From: Candidatus Kapaibacterium sp.
GTDB lineage: Bacteria; Bacteroidota; Ignavibacteria; Kapaibacteriales; NICIL-2
Direction of reading: 5' to 3'
NCBI GenBank assembly: GCA_025055755.1
Contig: JANWWF010000002.1
Coordinates: 124,001 to 188,000 of the forward strand
Length of the DNA: 64,000 bases
Part shown: positions 27,610 to 36,459 of the stretch, one piece after another
How positions within the stretch are numbered: position 1 is the first letter of the stretch
How the letters are laid out: each line of letters starts with the position of its first letter
Made by a program: the position numbers and the translations under genes
The notes under the pieces: generated by a model
What the model was told of the DNA's origin: nothing
Database searches by the model: none
What the model saw: only the letters and a program-made list of their open reading frames with translations

Positions 27610-29660
27610 GGGGCAGAAGATTCCACCTGCAGAGCAAGTTGGAGCCGCTGAATCTCGTCCCGAAGCTGAGCAGCGCGTTCGAAGTCGAGATCACGGGCAG
27701 CTTCTTTCATCTGCACAAATAGCTCTCCGATAAGTTGCTCAATTTTATCTCGGGAGAGCTTCTCCAGCAGAGGCTCCAGGCTCTGCCGCCGGCGGAGAGC
27801 TTCTGCTTCTTGTTTGAGTTTTTGCCGTTGGAGTTTGACATCAGCAACAGTAGTCGCTTGTAGAATTTCCTCGAGTGACTTATAGATGGTTCGGGGATTA
27901 ATGCCATGCGCACGATTATACTCCTGTTGGAGGCGCCGACGGCGATTGGTTTCTTCGATGACGCGTTGAATAGATTGTGTGATAGTGTCTGCGTAGAGAA
28001 TCACAGTGCCGTCTTCATTCCGCGCAGTGCGACCGGCGATTTGAAGCAATGACCGTTCGCTACGCAAAAAGCCTTCCTTATCGGCATCGAGGATCGCAAC
28101 AAGCGCTACTTCTGGCATATCGAGACCTTCCCGAAGAAGATTGACGCCAACAAGAACATCAAACTCACCAAGACGAAGTTTGCGAATGATCTCTACTCGA
28201 TTGAGGGCATCAATCTCGCTATGGATGTAGGCGACTTTAATTCCCAGGTTACTGAGATACTCAGCTAAATCTTCTGCCATACGTTTTGTGAGGGTCGTCA
28301 CAAGGACACGCTGCTGACGTTGCACCCGTGTGTGGATTTCTTTGAGAAGATCGTCAATCTGATTGCGGACAGGACGTACCTCGATCCGTGGATCGAGCAA
28401 TCCTGTAGGACGAATGATTTGTTCAACAACTACTCCTTTGCACTTCTCAAGCTCATACTCACCTGGGGTTGCGCTGACAAAGATTACTTGATTGATGAGA
28501 GATTCAAATTCCTCAAAGCGCAACGGACGATTCTCCAACGCAGAAGGCAAACGAAAGCCATATTCTACCAGAATCTCTTTCCGGTGCCGGTCACCATTGT
28601 ACATTGCCCGGATTTGAGGAATAGTGACGTGGCTTTCATCGATGATCAGCAAATAGTCTTGGGGGAAGTAGTCAATCAATGTTGTTGGGCGTTCGCCAAA
28701 GGTACGTCCGGAAAGGTGCATAGAGTAGTTTTCGATTCCTGAGCAATAGCCGACCTCTTTGAGCATTTCCAGGTCGTAAAGCGTACGCTGTTCAAGGCGC
28801 TGTGCTTCGACATACTTTCCTTGTGCATTAAGTTCTTTGAGGCGATGGTATAACTCGTCCTTGATTGCTTGTATTGCCCGTTGAAGATTTGTTCGAGTGG
28901 TAATGAACTGGCGGGCGGGGTAGAGAGTATAGCTTTCATAAGATTCGAGAATTTTCCCGTCTGCAAGGCGAATAAGAGACAATCGCTCAATTGTGTCATC
29001 CCACAATTCGATACGGAGAGCTACTTCGTCTTCGTATGCAGGGACAACGTCAATAATATCTCCTCGCACGCGATAGCAAGCGCGTCCTAAGTCACTGTCG
29101 TTTCGTGTAAATAGTAGCTCATTGAGTCGCTCGAGAAGATGCTTCCGTTTGATGGACATCCCCACATGGAGGGGAAAAATCATGGCAGCGAATTCGTCTT
29201 TGGAGCCGATGCCATAGATGCAACTAACAGAAGCAACGATGATGACATCACGGCGTCCTTCCACCAAAGCAGAGGTTGCCCGTAGTCGAAGGCGATCAAT
29301 TTCATCATTGATAGCAATGTCCTTTTCGATGTACGTGTCAGTGCTTGGAATGTATGCCTCAGGTTGATAATAGTCGTAGTAACTGATAAAGAATTCGACG
29401 GCGTTGTTCGGAAAGAAGCTTTTGAATTCGCCAAAGAGCTGGGCTGCAAGAGTCTTATTGGGAGAAATGACCAGCGTGGGGCGTTGGACACGAGCGATGA
29501 CATTACTCATGGTAAAAGTTTTGCCCGATCCAGTGACGCCCAATAGAGTTTGAAAACGTACACCTTGCTCCAGACCAGCAACAAGCTCTGCAATTGCCTT
29601 AGGCTGATCGCCTGCTGGCTGATATGGTGCCACCAACTCAAACTTTCGCTCTTGAGCCAT
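27606..29660 (-). CDS. uvrB: Excinuclease ABC subunit B
   Basis: UvrB verifies DNA damage and recruits UvrC during nucleotide excision repair. Starting at ATG 29660 ([23 protein letters not shown]) the protein is 684 residues, full length. The Walker A motif is [13 protein letters not shown] near residue 45. The beta-hairpin region contains [21 protein letters not shown], the helicase core has [11 protein letters not shown] and the motif VI segment QIAGRTARN, and a UVR domain closes the C-terminus ([20 protein letters not shown]). The ORF-track start nine codons earlier is not preferred. It is divergent from queA. Confidence 0.98.
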   Translation of the reverse strand: MAQERKFELVAPYQPAGDQPKAIAELVAGLEQGVRFQTLLGVTGSGKTFTMSNVIARVQRPTLVISPNKTLAAQLFGEFKSFFPNNAVEFFISYYDYYQPEAYIPSTDTYIEKDIAINDEIDRLRLRATSALVEGRRDVIIVASVSCIYGIGSKDEFAAMIFPLHVGMSIKRKHLLERLNELLFTRNDSDLGRACYRVRGDIIDVVPAYEDEVALRIELWDDTIERLSLIRLADGKILESYESYTLYPARQFITTRTNLQRAIQAIKDELYHRLKELNAQGKYVEAQRLEQRTLYDLEMLKEVGYCSGIENYSMHLSGRTFGERPTTLIDYFPQDYLLIIDESHVTIPQIRAMYNGDRHRKEILVEYGFRLPSALENRPLRFEEFESLINQVIFVSATPGEYELEKCKGVVVEQIIRPTGLLDPRIEVRPVRNQIDDLLKEIHTRVQRQQRVLVTTLTKRMAEDLAEYLSNLGIKVAYIHSEIDALNRVEIIRKLRLGEFDVLVGVNLLREGLDMPEVALVAILDADKEGFLRSERSLLQIAGRTARNEDGTVILYADTITQSIQRVIEETNRRRRLQQEYNRAHGINPRTIYKSLEEILQATTVADVKLQRQKLKQEAEALRRRQSLEPLLEKLSRDKIEQLIGELFVQMKEAARDLDFERAAQLRDEIQRLQLALQVESSAP

Positions 29661-29692
29661 GCTTCTTACCACTGAAGCGATTTGCAACTTGT

Positions 29693-29700
29693 TACTTTTG
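29693..29700 (+). promoter_or_regulatory. Candidate -7 box (TAnnTTTG) for queA
   Basis: TACTTTTG lies 32 bp upstream of the queA start in the 72 bp uvrB-queA divergent gap. It is followed immediately by a small inverted repeat, AGCTT-GTA-AAGCT (29702-29714). No -33 TTG is visible, so confidence is limited. Confidence 0.32.
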
Positions 29701-29732
29701 CAGCTTGTAAAGCTACAAATTTGTTGGCGGTT

Positions 29733-30791
29733 ATGGCATCAAATGTGGTCAAGCTCTCTGACTTAAAGGTCAATATTCCTGCATCGGCAATCGCGCAGTA
29801 TCCGCTACCAAAACGTGAGAATGCACGTATGCTGGTGGTAGATCGAGCAACGGGCGAACTACGGGATGAAAAATTCAAAAACATCGTTAAGTTTTTCCAA
29901 AAAGGTGACGTCCTGGTGCTTAATGATGCGAAGGCTTTTCCTGCACACCTTGTTGGGACGAAAGAAAAAGGTGATATTCCCATTGATGTGTATCTCCTCC
30001 GCGAATTGCGACGAGAGGAACGTCTCTGGGATATTGTCGTAGAGCCTGCACGAAAAGTGCGCATTGGGAACAAGATTTATTTCGATGGGGGACGCTTCTA
30101 TTGTGAGATAATTGAAAATACTACCACACGAGGGCGTATTGCACGGTTCTCTTATGAAGGCGACCTTGGTCCTGTGCTTAATCGTATCGGGCAAATGGCG
30201 CTTCCATCTTACATCACCAGGGAACACACAGAGGACGACCGCGAGCGATTCCAAACTGTATTTGCACATCCTGGAAAAAAGTTTGCTATTGCACCGCCAA
30301 CAGCAGGGCTGCACTTTACTAAAGACATTCTCAAGGCTATTGCCAAGCAAGGGGTCTCAATAGTACATGTCACACTGTACATAGGGCAGTGTGTGCTGGA
30401 ACCAATCGAGGTCGAAGATCTCAGTAAGCATCGTATGTACAGCGAATACTTCGAGGTCAGCCGCGAGACGGCAGAGACAATTAATAGAGCGCTCAAGGCG
30501 CGAAAGAACGTATACATTGTTGGCTGCTCTACACTGCGAGCATTGGAGTCCAGTATTTTGACTGTGAACATGATCAAGCCGAATCGAGGATGGACTGATA
30601 AGTACATTTTTCCCCCCTACGAATTCAAATTCAATTTCCGATTCCTTACGAACTTCCATCCCCATGGTTCATCTTCATTAGTGTTAACTAGTGCCATCGC
30701 GGGGAAAGAGCTACTTGTCCGTTCCTACCAGCATGCAATTAAACAAGGGTATCGTTTCTTTGCCTACGGTGATGCAATGCTCATCATATAG
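29733..30791 (+). CDS. queA: S-adenosylmethionine:tRNA ribosyltransferase-isomerase (divergent)
   Basis: QueA moves the ribosyl part of SAM onto preQ1 in tRNA to form epoxyqueuosine. The 352-residue protein (ATG 29733) keeps the family start [22 protein letters not shown], the FNDTK-like [20 protein letters not shown], the [10 protein letters not shown] segment and the C-terminal EGYRFxxYGDAML-type ending. It resembles Bacteroidetes QueA ([19 protein letters not shown]). Two normally strong motifs are altered. VTLxxGxGxF reads [13 protein letters not shown], and the NFHxPxSTLL motif reads [12 protein letters not shown]. It may be a functional variant or a changed paralogue. Confidence 0.85.
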   Translation: MASNVVKLSDLKVNIPASAIAQYPLPKRENARMLVVDRATGELRDEKFKNIVKFFQKGDVLVLNDAKAFPAHLVGTKEKGDIPIDVYLLRELRREERLWDIVVEPARKVRIGNKIYFDGGRFYCEIIENTTTRGRIARFSYEGDLGPVLNRIGQMALPSYITREHTEDDRERFQTVFAHPGKKFAIAPPTAGLHFTKDILKAIAKQGVSIVHVTLYIGQCVLEPIEVEDLSKHRMYSEYFEVSRETAETINRALKARKNVYIVGCSTLRALESSILTVNMIKPNRGWTDKYIFPPYEFKFNFRFLTNFHPHGSSSLVLTSAIAGKELLVRSYQHAIKQGYRFFAYGDAMLII

Positions 30792-30803
30792 GGGAGAAAA
30801 GCC

Positions 30804-33353
30804 GTGCATGTGCGCCCGTTGAAAGTTTTTACCGTAGCATCGGTTATTCCGGAGGAACTGTCATTTTTAGAACGATTAGCCTATAACTTTTGGTGGTCTT
30901 GGAATCGGAAAGCGGAGTCACTCTTTGCCCTCATTGATCAAGAGCGGTGGGAACGTATCCGGCGAAATCCTGTTCGCTTGCTCAAGGAAACATCTCAGGA
31001 GCGCTTCCGTCAGCTAATCGCCGATAAGAATTATCGTCGGCTTCTTGAGGAAGTAGAACAAGAGTTCGATGCGTATTTGACATCTCCACCGCTGGTCGAA
31101 TGGGAATATGATGGGCCGATTGCGTACTTCTGTGCCGAATATGGCATCAGTGAGTGTTTCCAGAATTACAGTGGTGGCTTAGGGGTTCTTGCGGGGGATC
31201 ATCTCAAGACTTCGTCCGACATGGGAATACCGCTGGTGGGAATAGGGCTGCTTTATCAGCAAGGGTATTTTCATCAACATGTCACCTATAATGGGTGGCA
31301 GCAGGAGAATTTTCTCGACTATGACTTCTCTCTTCTCCCAATTATGCCAGTAGTTGTATCGGGTGGAGAGCCACTTAAGGTGCAGGTAGAGTTACCAGAA
31401 AGCGATGTCGTTGCACAGGTTTGGGAGGCGAAGGTTGGGCGAGTTCCGCTTTACCTACTCGATACAAACATTCCTGATAATGCTGCACATCCTACATACG
31501 CGAACATTACAGACCAGCTCTATGGGGGAACCCATGAAACACGGATCATGCAAGAAATGGTGCTTGGCATAGGTGGAGTGCGTGTTCTTGAGGCGCTTGG
31601 TATCGAGCCAGCAGTCATTCATGTTAACGAAGGACATGCTGCATTCTGTACGCTGGAGCGTACTCGTCAGCTTGCAAAGCGTTATCGTCTATCGTTTCAC
31701 GAGGCCGCAGAAATTACTCGGGCGCAAACTTGTTTTACAACTCATACTCCTGTGCCAGCAGGGAATGAGATTTTTTCCGTGGGATTGCTGAAGAAGTATT
31801 TCTCGCGATATGTCCCAACACTTGACATTACATGGGAAGAATTCGTTTCGCTGGGGCAGGCAAATAATAGCTCCAGCGACGAAGGCTTCTCAATGACCAT
31901 TCTTGGCTTACGCATGAGCACCTACCGCAATGGAGTAAGTCAACTTCACGGGCAGGTTGCTCGCTCCATGTGGCATTCATTATGGCATCACGTGCCGGCA
32001 GAGGAAGTGCCGATTATAGGTATTACCAATGGCGTGCATACACTAACCTGGGTCTCGAGTGATTTTGCCTCTCTTTTTGACAAGGTGCTTGGTTCGCGCT
32101 GGCGTCTTCATCCTGATGATCCAACGGTGTGGGAAGCAATCGTTGAGGTCCCAGATGCGGAGATATGGGCTGTCCACAGCCGCCGTCGTCAGCGTTTATT
32201 AGAGGCAGTCCGTATGCATCTGCGTATCCAGCAGGGCTACTACGACGACGAGCATCGGCAACGAGCAATTGCTGCATTGCATCCGAATTGTCTTATCATC
32301 GGCTTTGCTCGACGTTTTGCAACATACAAGCGTTCAGATTTGCTCTTCCGAAACTGGGAGCGATTAGCATCTATTTTGCGAAATCCTTCGCGTCCTGTGG
32401 TAGTGCTTTTGGCGGGCAAGGCACATCCACAGGATTACGCCAGCAAAGAAATGATGCAGCGGATTCTTGCAGGTATCCGCGCTATGGGGCTGGAAAATCA
32501 CGTAATTTTCTTGGAGGATTACGATCTTGGAATTGCACGAGCACTTGTCAAGGGAGTTGACGTATGGCTCAACACTCCACGGCGTCCTTATGAAGCATCG
32601 GGTACCAGCGGTATGAAAGCAGCACTCAACGGAGTACTCCATTGCAGCGTTCTTGACGGGTGGTGGGTTGAAGCGGCACGAAGTGACAATGGCTTTACTA
32701 TCGGTGGAACCGAGTCATTTGCATCTCAGGATGAACAAGACTTGCATGAGAGCGAAAGCCTCTATCAGCTCCTCGAAAACGATATCATTCCAATGTTCTA
32801 TGAACGGGATGCTGCCGGAATTCCTCGGCGTTGGGTCCAGCGGATGAAAATGGCAATTGCAACACTGGCAGCCGAATACTCATCCCATCGGATGGTTCGC
32901 CAATACCTTGACGGGTGCTATCGCCATGCCGCACAGCTTTCGCGTAGTCTTGCAGAACGAAACGGCTTAGCAGCGAAAGCTCTTTCTCAATGGAAGACAC
33001 AACTTCCAAAGCGGTGGTCAACCTTGCAAATTCTTGCACTGGAACTTCCAAACACCACCTATTGCCACGTCGGGGAGCCAGTTATTGTTCGGGTGGTACT
33101 CGAATGTGGTGAGTTACAGCCAGAGGAACTTCTCGTGCAGGTGTATCATGGTCCGACTTCATCTCGCGGAGAATTTATTAGTGCGCAAGCAACTAACCTT
33201 TCGTTGGTTAAAGTGGAGGGGACTCGTGCAACTTTCGAGGGATCATACACCGTGACAGAAAGTGGACAACATGGAGTCACTGTACGCATCTTGCCTTATC
33301 ATCCCTATGTTCCTAATCCTGTTGATTTGAAGCATGTTCTATGGGCGCAATAA
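30804..33353 (+). CDS. glgP: Alpha-glucan phosphorylase (DUF3417-type)
   Basis: GlgP releases glucose-1-phosphate from glycogen or maltodextrin. It is the 849-residue form common outside enterobacteria, with the N-terminal DUF3417 domain (PEELSFLERLAYNFWWSWN). The catalytic core includes FCAEYGISECFQNYSGGLGVLAGDHLK, HVNEGHAAF, FTTHTPVPAGNE and the PLP-Lys motif SGTSGMKAALNG. A C-terminal beta domain runs from about residue 750. The start is GTG at 30804, supported by GGGGAG about eight bases upstream. It sits between queA and nuoM. glgA at 40.2 kb is the only other glycogen gene here. Confidence 0.95.
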   Translation: MHVRPLKVFTVASVIPEELSFLERLAYNFWWSWNRKAESLFALIDQERWERIRRNPVRLLKETSQERFRQLIADKNYRRLLEEVEQEFDAYLTSPPLVEWEYDGPIAYFCAEYGISECFQNYSGGLGVLAGDHLKTSSDMGIPLVGIGLLYQQGYFHQHVTYNGWQQENFLDYDFSLLPIMPVVVSGGEPLKVQVELPESDVVAQVWEAKVGRVPLYLLDTNIPDNAAHPTYANITDQLYGGTHETRIMQEMVLGIGGVRVLEALGIEPAVIHVNEGHAAFCTLERTRQLAKRYRLSFHEAAEITRAQTCFTTHTPVPAGNEIFSVGLLKKYFSRYVPTLDITWEEFVSLGQANNSSSDEGFSMTILGLRMSTYRNGVSQLHGQVARSMWHSLWHHVPAEEVPIIGITNGVHTLTWVSSDFASLFDKVLGSRWRLHPDDPTVWEAIVEVPDAEIWAVHSRRRQRLLEAVRMHLRIQQGYYDDEHRQRAIAALHPNCLIIGFARRFATYKRSDLLFRNWERLASILRNPSRPVVVLLAGKAHPQDYASKEMMQRILAGIRAMGLENHVIFLEDYDLGIARALVKGVDVWLNTPRRPYEASGTSGMKAALNGVLHCSVLDGWWVEAARSDNGFTIGGTESFASQDEQDLHESESLYQLLENDIIPMFYERDAAGIPRRWVQRMKMAIATLAAEYSSHRMVRQYLDGCYRHAAQLSRSLAERNGLAAKALSQWKTQLPKRWSTLQILALELPNTTYCHVGEPVIVRVVLECGELQPEELLVQVYHGPTSSRGEFISAQATNLSLVKVEGTRATFEGSYTVTESGQHGVTVRILPYHPYVPNPVDLKHVLWAQ

Positions 33354-33472
33354 GTGATGACATCCATCGACAGAGCATACCTATAGCACAAGTGTGTTGT
33401 TAGCCTCTGGTAAGGGTTGCATGGTATATTGCATGTTGTTTTCAAGTTGAACATCCGTTTGGGCACTGTTGC

Positions 33473-35035
33473 ATGGGTCCAATCTTATTGGTAGGAGTTC
33501 TTTTCCTTCCTCTTTTAGCTGCAATCGGGTTGTTAGGAGTCTCGCCAGCCCGGGTTCATATACACCGAAAAGTTGCCTTGGCAACTGCATGCGTAACGTT
33601 TCTTCTCTCTCTCCCGCTTTACTGGATACTTGATTTCAGTCGCGGTGATTTTCAACTTGTGATTAGTTCGACCTGGATACCATCGCTTGACGCGGGATTC
33701 CGTATTGGACTTGATGGTATGAGTCTTTTACTGGTGTTACTTACGACATTTACCATGCCAATTGCAATTGGGGCATCTATTGGTGTCATTACAAAGCGGG
33801 AGAAGGAATACTACATCATGATGCTTTTGCTTGAAACGGCGATGGTGGGAGTATTTGTGGCGCTCGATATGTTTCTGTTCTATGTGTTTTGGGAGTTGAT
33901 TTTGATCCCGATGTACTTCATCATTGGCATTTGGGGCGGGCAAGACCGCATTTATGCAGCCATAAAGTTTTTCCTCTACACGATTGTAGGCTCGCTCCTG
34001 ATGCTGGTAGCGATAATTTGGCTTGGTTCGTATGCCCAAACAGTCTCCGGTCAATTTACCACCGACTTTTTGAAACTACGCCAGCTTGCCCCAGAGATTC
34101 CTCTCGAGGTACAACGATGGCTTTTTGCTGCATTTGCCCTTTCGTTTGCAATCAAGGTGCCCGTATTCCCCCTCCATACGTGGTTGCCTGATGCGCACGT
34201 TCAGGCGCCAACTGCAGGTTCGGTGATTCTGGCAGGTATCCTCCTCAAGATGGGAACGTATGGATTGATCCGATTCAATCTGGACTTTTTCCCCCAGGCA
34301 TCTATTGCCTTTGCACCACTACTTGCAGTATTAGCTGTCATTGGTATCATCTATGGCGCACTGGTTGCAATGGTACAGCCAGATATGAAAAAGCTGGTTG
34401 CGTATTCGTCGGTCAGCCACTTGGGGTTTGTTGTCCTGGGTATTGCTTCCATGACAAACGAAGGCATCCAGGGGGCAATAATCCAAATGGTCAACCATGG
34501 TCTTTCGACCGGCATGTTATTCCTTTGCGTCGGCATCCTCTATGAACGGCGTCATACGCGGGAGATAGCTGAATATGGTGGCATTGCTGCGGTGATGCCG
34601 CGATTTGCCGTGCTTTTTGCTATTGCAATGCTTGCTTCTGTTGGATTGCCTGGTCTCAATGGCTTTGTGGGTGAATTCCTCACGCTTGTCGGAGGCTTTC
34701 GCTCACCGTACTTGAACAGTTGGACCTATAGCATTGTGTCAGCGACAGGTGTGATATTTGCTGCAGTGTACCTGCTGTGGATGTTTCAGCGCGTAATGTA
34801 TGGAAAGATTGTCAATCCTGCTAACCAAAATCTGCCAGACCTTACTCGACAGGAACTACTGACTCTGGTTCCCATTGTCGTGTTGCTAATCTGGATTGGC
34901 ATTTATCCTCAGCCCTTTCTTAAGGCGAGTGCAAGATCAACAAAGGCAATTGTAGAAAAGGTTCTCCACTACTCTGTTCCTCAGAAGGTAGCATTTGATC
35001 GTATGCAATCTCCACCACTACTGCGGAACCGATGA
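33473..35035 (+). CDS. nuoM: NADH-quinone oxidoreductase subunit M
   Basis: NuoM is one of the antiporter-like proton-pumping membrane subunits of respiratory complex I. The 520-residue protein has the family's long hydrophobic pattern. It includes RIGLDGMSLLLVLLTTF, the conserved FYVFWELILIPMYFIIGIWGG (Glu in helix 5), KVPVFPLHTWLPDAHVQAPTAGSVILAG and KKLVAYSSVSHLGFVVLG. The C-terminal lateral region is present. It is not preceded by nuoL or other nuo genes; a 119 bp gap separates it from glgP and must hold its promoter, though I see no convincing box there. It overlaps nuoN by ATGATGA. Confidence 0.97.
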   Translation: MGPILLVGVLFLPLLAAIGLLGVSPARVHIHRKVALATACVTFLLSLPLYWILDFSRGDFQLVISSTWIPSLDAGFRIGLDGMSLLLVLLTTFTMPIAIGASIGVITKREKEYYIMMLLLETAMVGVFVALDMFLFYVFWELILIPMYFIIGIWGGQDRIYAAIKFFLYTIVGSLLMLVAIIWLGSYAQTVSGQFTTDFLKLRQLAPEIPLEVQRWLFAAFALSFAIKVPVFPLHTWLPDAHVQAPTAGSVILAGILLKMGTYGLIRFNLDFFPQASIAFAPLLAVLAVIGIIYGALVAMVQPDMKKLVAYSSVSHLGFVVLGIASMTNEGIQGAIIQMVNHGLSTGMLFLCVGILYERRHTREIAEYGGIAAVMPRFAVLFAIAMLASVGLPGLNGFVGEFLTLVGGFRSPYLNSWTYSIVSATGVIFAAVYLLWMFQRVMYGKIVNPANQNLPDLTRQELLTLVPIVVLLIWIGIYPQPFLKASARSTKAIVEKVLHYSVPQKVAFDRMQSPPLLRNR

Positions 35036-36459
35036 TGAACGAATGGCTCCTTTCCTTGCCGCTTCTCCTTGCATCTTCTGCGGCTGTCGTAGCACTGGTT
35101 ATTGATGCGCTTGTACCACAAAGTGAACGGCTAACGTTTCGTTTTTCCCTTGCTGTGTTGGTACTTGCTCTAATTGCGGCAGCATGGACAGTACCTTTCA
35201 GTGGTACAGCGTTCAACTCAATGATCCGAACGGGAGGAATTACTGCTGTATTCGACATTGTGTTTGTGTTGGGGGCAATCATGACGGTCATTGCGGCACG
35301 CCCCTACATCGCAGCACGGAACTTCGAGCATGATGAATTCTACACGCTTGTGCTCTATGCTACTTGCGGCATGATGCTTATCGCTCATGCGCAGAATTTG
35401 CTTATTCTGTTCATTGGGATCGAGGTTATGTCCTTGAGCTTTTACGTTCTGGCAGGATATTTCCGCCAGTCTCTCGGCTCGATCGAGAGCGCTCTCAAGT
35501 ACTTTCTGCTTGGTGCGTTTGCTACGGGCTTTTTAGCATTTGGCATCGCGCTGATATATGGTGCGAGCGGGAGTTTAGAGATGAGTTCGATCGGTCGCGC
35601 TATCAAGGAGAACACTCTTCACTTTGCAGGTTTGCTTCCGCTGGGGGTTGCATTAGTTGTAGTTGGGCTGGGATTCAAAGTTGCAGTTTTTCCCTTCCAT
35701 CAATGGGCACCTGATGTGTACGATGGGGCACCGACGGTTGTAACTGCATTTATGAGCACAGCAGGCAAAGCTGCAGCACTTAGTGCTTTTTTGCCATTGG
35801 TGAAAGAGGTTTTCCCTGCTACAACAGAAAGTGTTCAGCATGTGCTTGCGATAAGTGCTGCGGCAACGATTATTGTTGGAAATATCGCTGCAGTGGTGCA
35901 AAAAAGGGTTAAACGCATGTTGGCGTATTCCTCGGTTGCCCATGCAGGTTATATGCTCATTGGACTTGTCGCCGGAAATACACGCGGGATTACGGCTGTT
36001 GCTTTCTATGCAGCAGTGTACTTATTCATGCAACTGGGAGCATTTGTTATCGTTGCCTTGTTAGAACGGGACAGTGAGCAGAGCATTACGTTGGATGATT
36101 GCAGTGGACTTAGTGCTCGACATCCTGTCATTGCGGCACTGATGGCATTGTTTATGTTCTCGCTTGCAGGTATTCCCCCAATGGCGGGCTTTTTCGGCAA
36201 GTATTACTTGTTTACTGCAGCTGTCGAAGCAGGCTACACATGGCTTGCAATAGTTGGCGTTATTGGCTCGATGGTGTCGGTGTATTACTACATTGGGGTT
36301 GTCGTGTTCATGTACTTTAAGGAAGCTCAGCAGCCTGTTGAAGTGACCCCAGTAGATGCTGCAACACGCTTACCGTTGGCGGTCAGTGCAACGCTGGTAA
36401 TTGTTCTCGGAGTAGTCCCCACAATCCTTGAATCCTTGGTGCAGAGTGTTTGGAAATAG
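35032..36459 (+). CDS. nuoN: NADH-quinone oxidoreductase subunit N
   Basis: NuoN is the third antiporter-like subunit of complex I. The 475-residue protein has IGIEVMSLSFYVLAGYFR, SIESALKYFLLGAFATGFLAFG, KVAVFPFHQWAPDVYDGAPTVVTAFMS with the conserved Lys, and KRMLAYSSVAHAGYMLIGL. Start could be either of two adjacent ATG codons (35032 or 35035), the first overlapping the nuoM stop. Its 3' end overlaps the start of a secreted-protein gene. Only nuoM and nuoN occur here, so the rest of complex I must be encoded elsewhere. Confidence 0.97.
   Translation: MMNEWLLSLPLLLASSAAVVALVIDALVPQSERLTFRFSLAVLVLALIAAAWTVPFSGTAFNSMIRTGGITAVFDIVFVLGAIMTVIAARPYIAARNFEHDEFYTLVLYATCGMMLIAHAQNLLILFIGIEVMSLSFYVLAGYFRQSLGSIESALKYFLLGAFATGFLAFGIALIYGASGSLEMSSIGRAIKENTLHFAGLLPLGVALVVVGLGFKVAVFPFHQWAPDVYDGAPTVVTAFMSTAGKAAALSAFLPLVKEVFPATTESVQHVLAISAAATIIVGNIAAVVQKRVKRMLAYSSVAHAGYMLIGLVAGNTRGITAVAFYAAVYLFMQLGAFVIVALLERDSEQSITLDDCSGLSARHPVIAALMALFMFSLAGIPPMAGFFGKYYLFTAAVEAGYTWLAIVGVIGSMVSVYYYIGVVVFMYFKEAQQPVEVTPVDAATRLPLAVSATLVIVLGVVPTILESLVQSVWK

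Noticed and set aside
33354-33472. Gap before nuoM as an RNA gene or riboswitch
   Set aside because: No tRNA-like arms, conserved hairpin or terminator was seen; it probably holds only the nuoM promoter.
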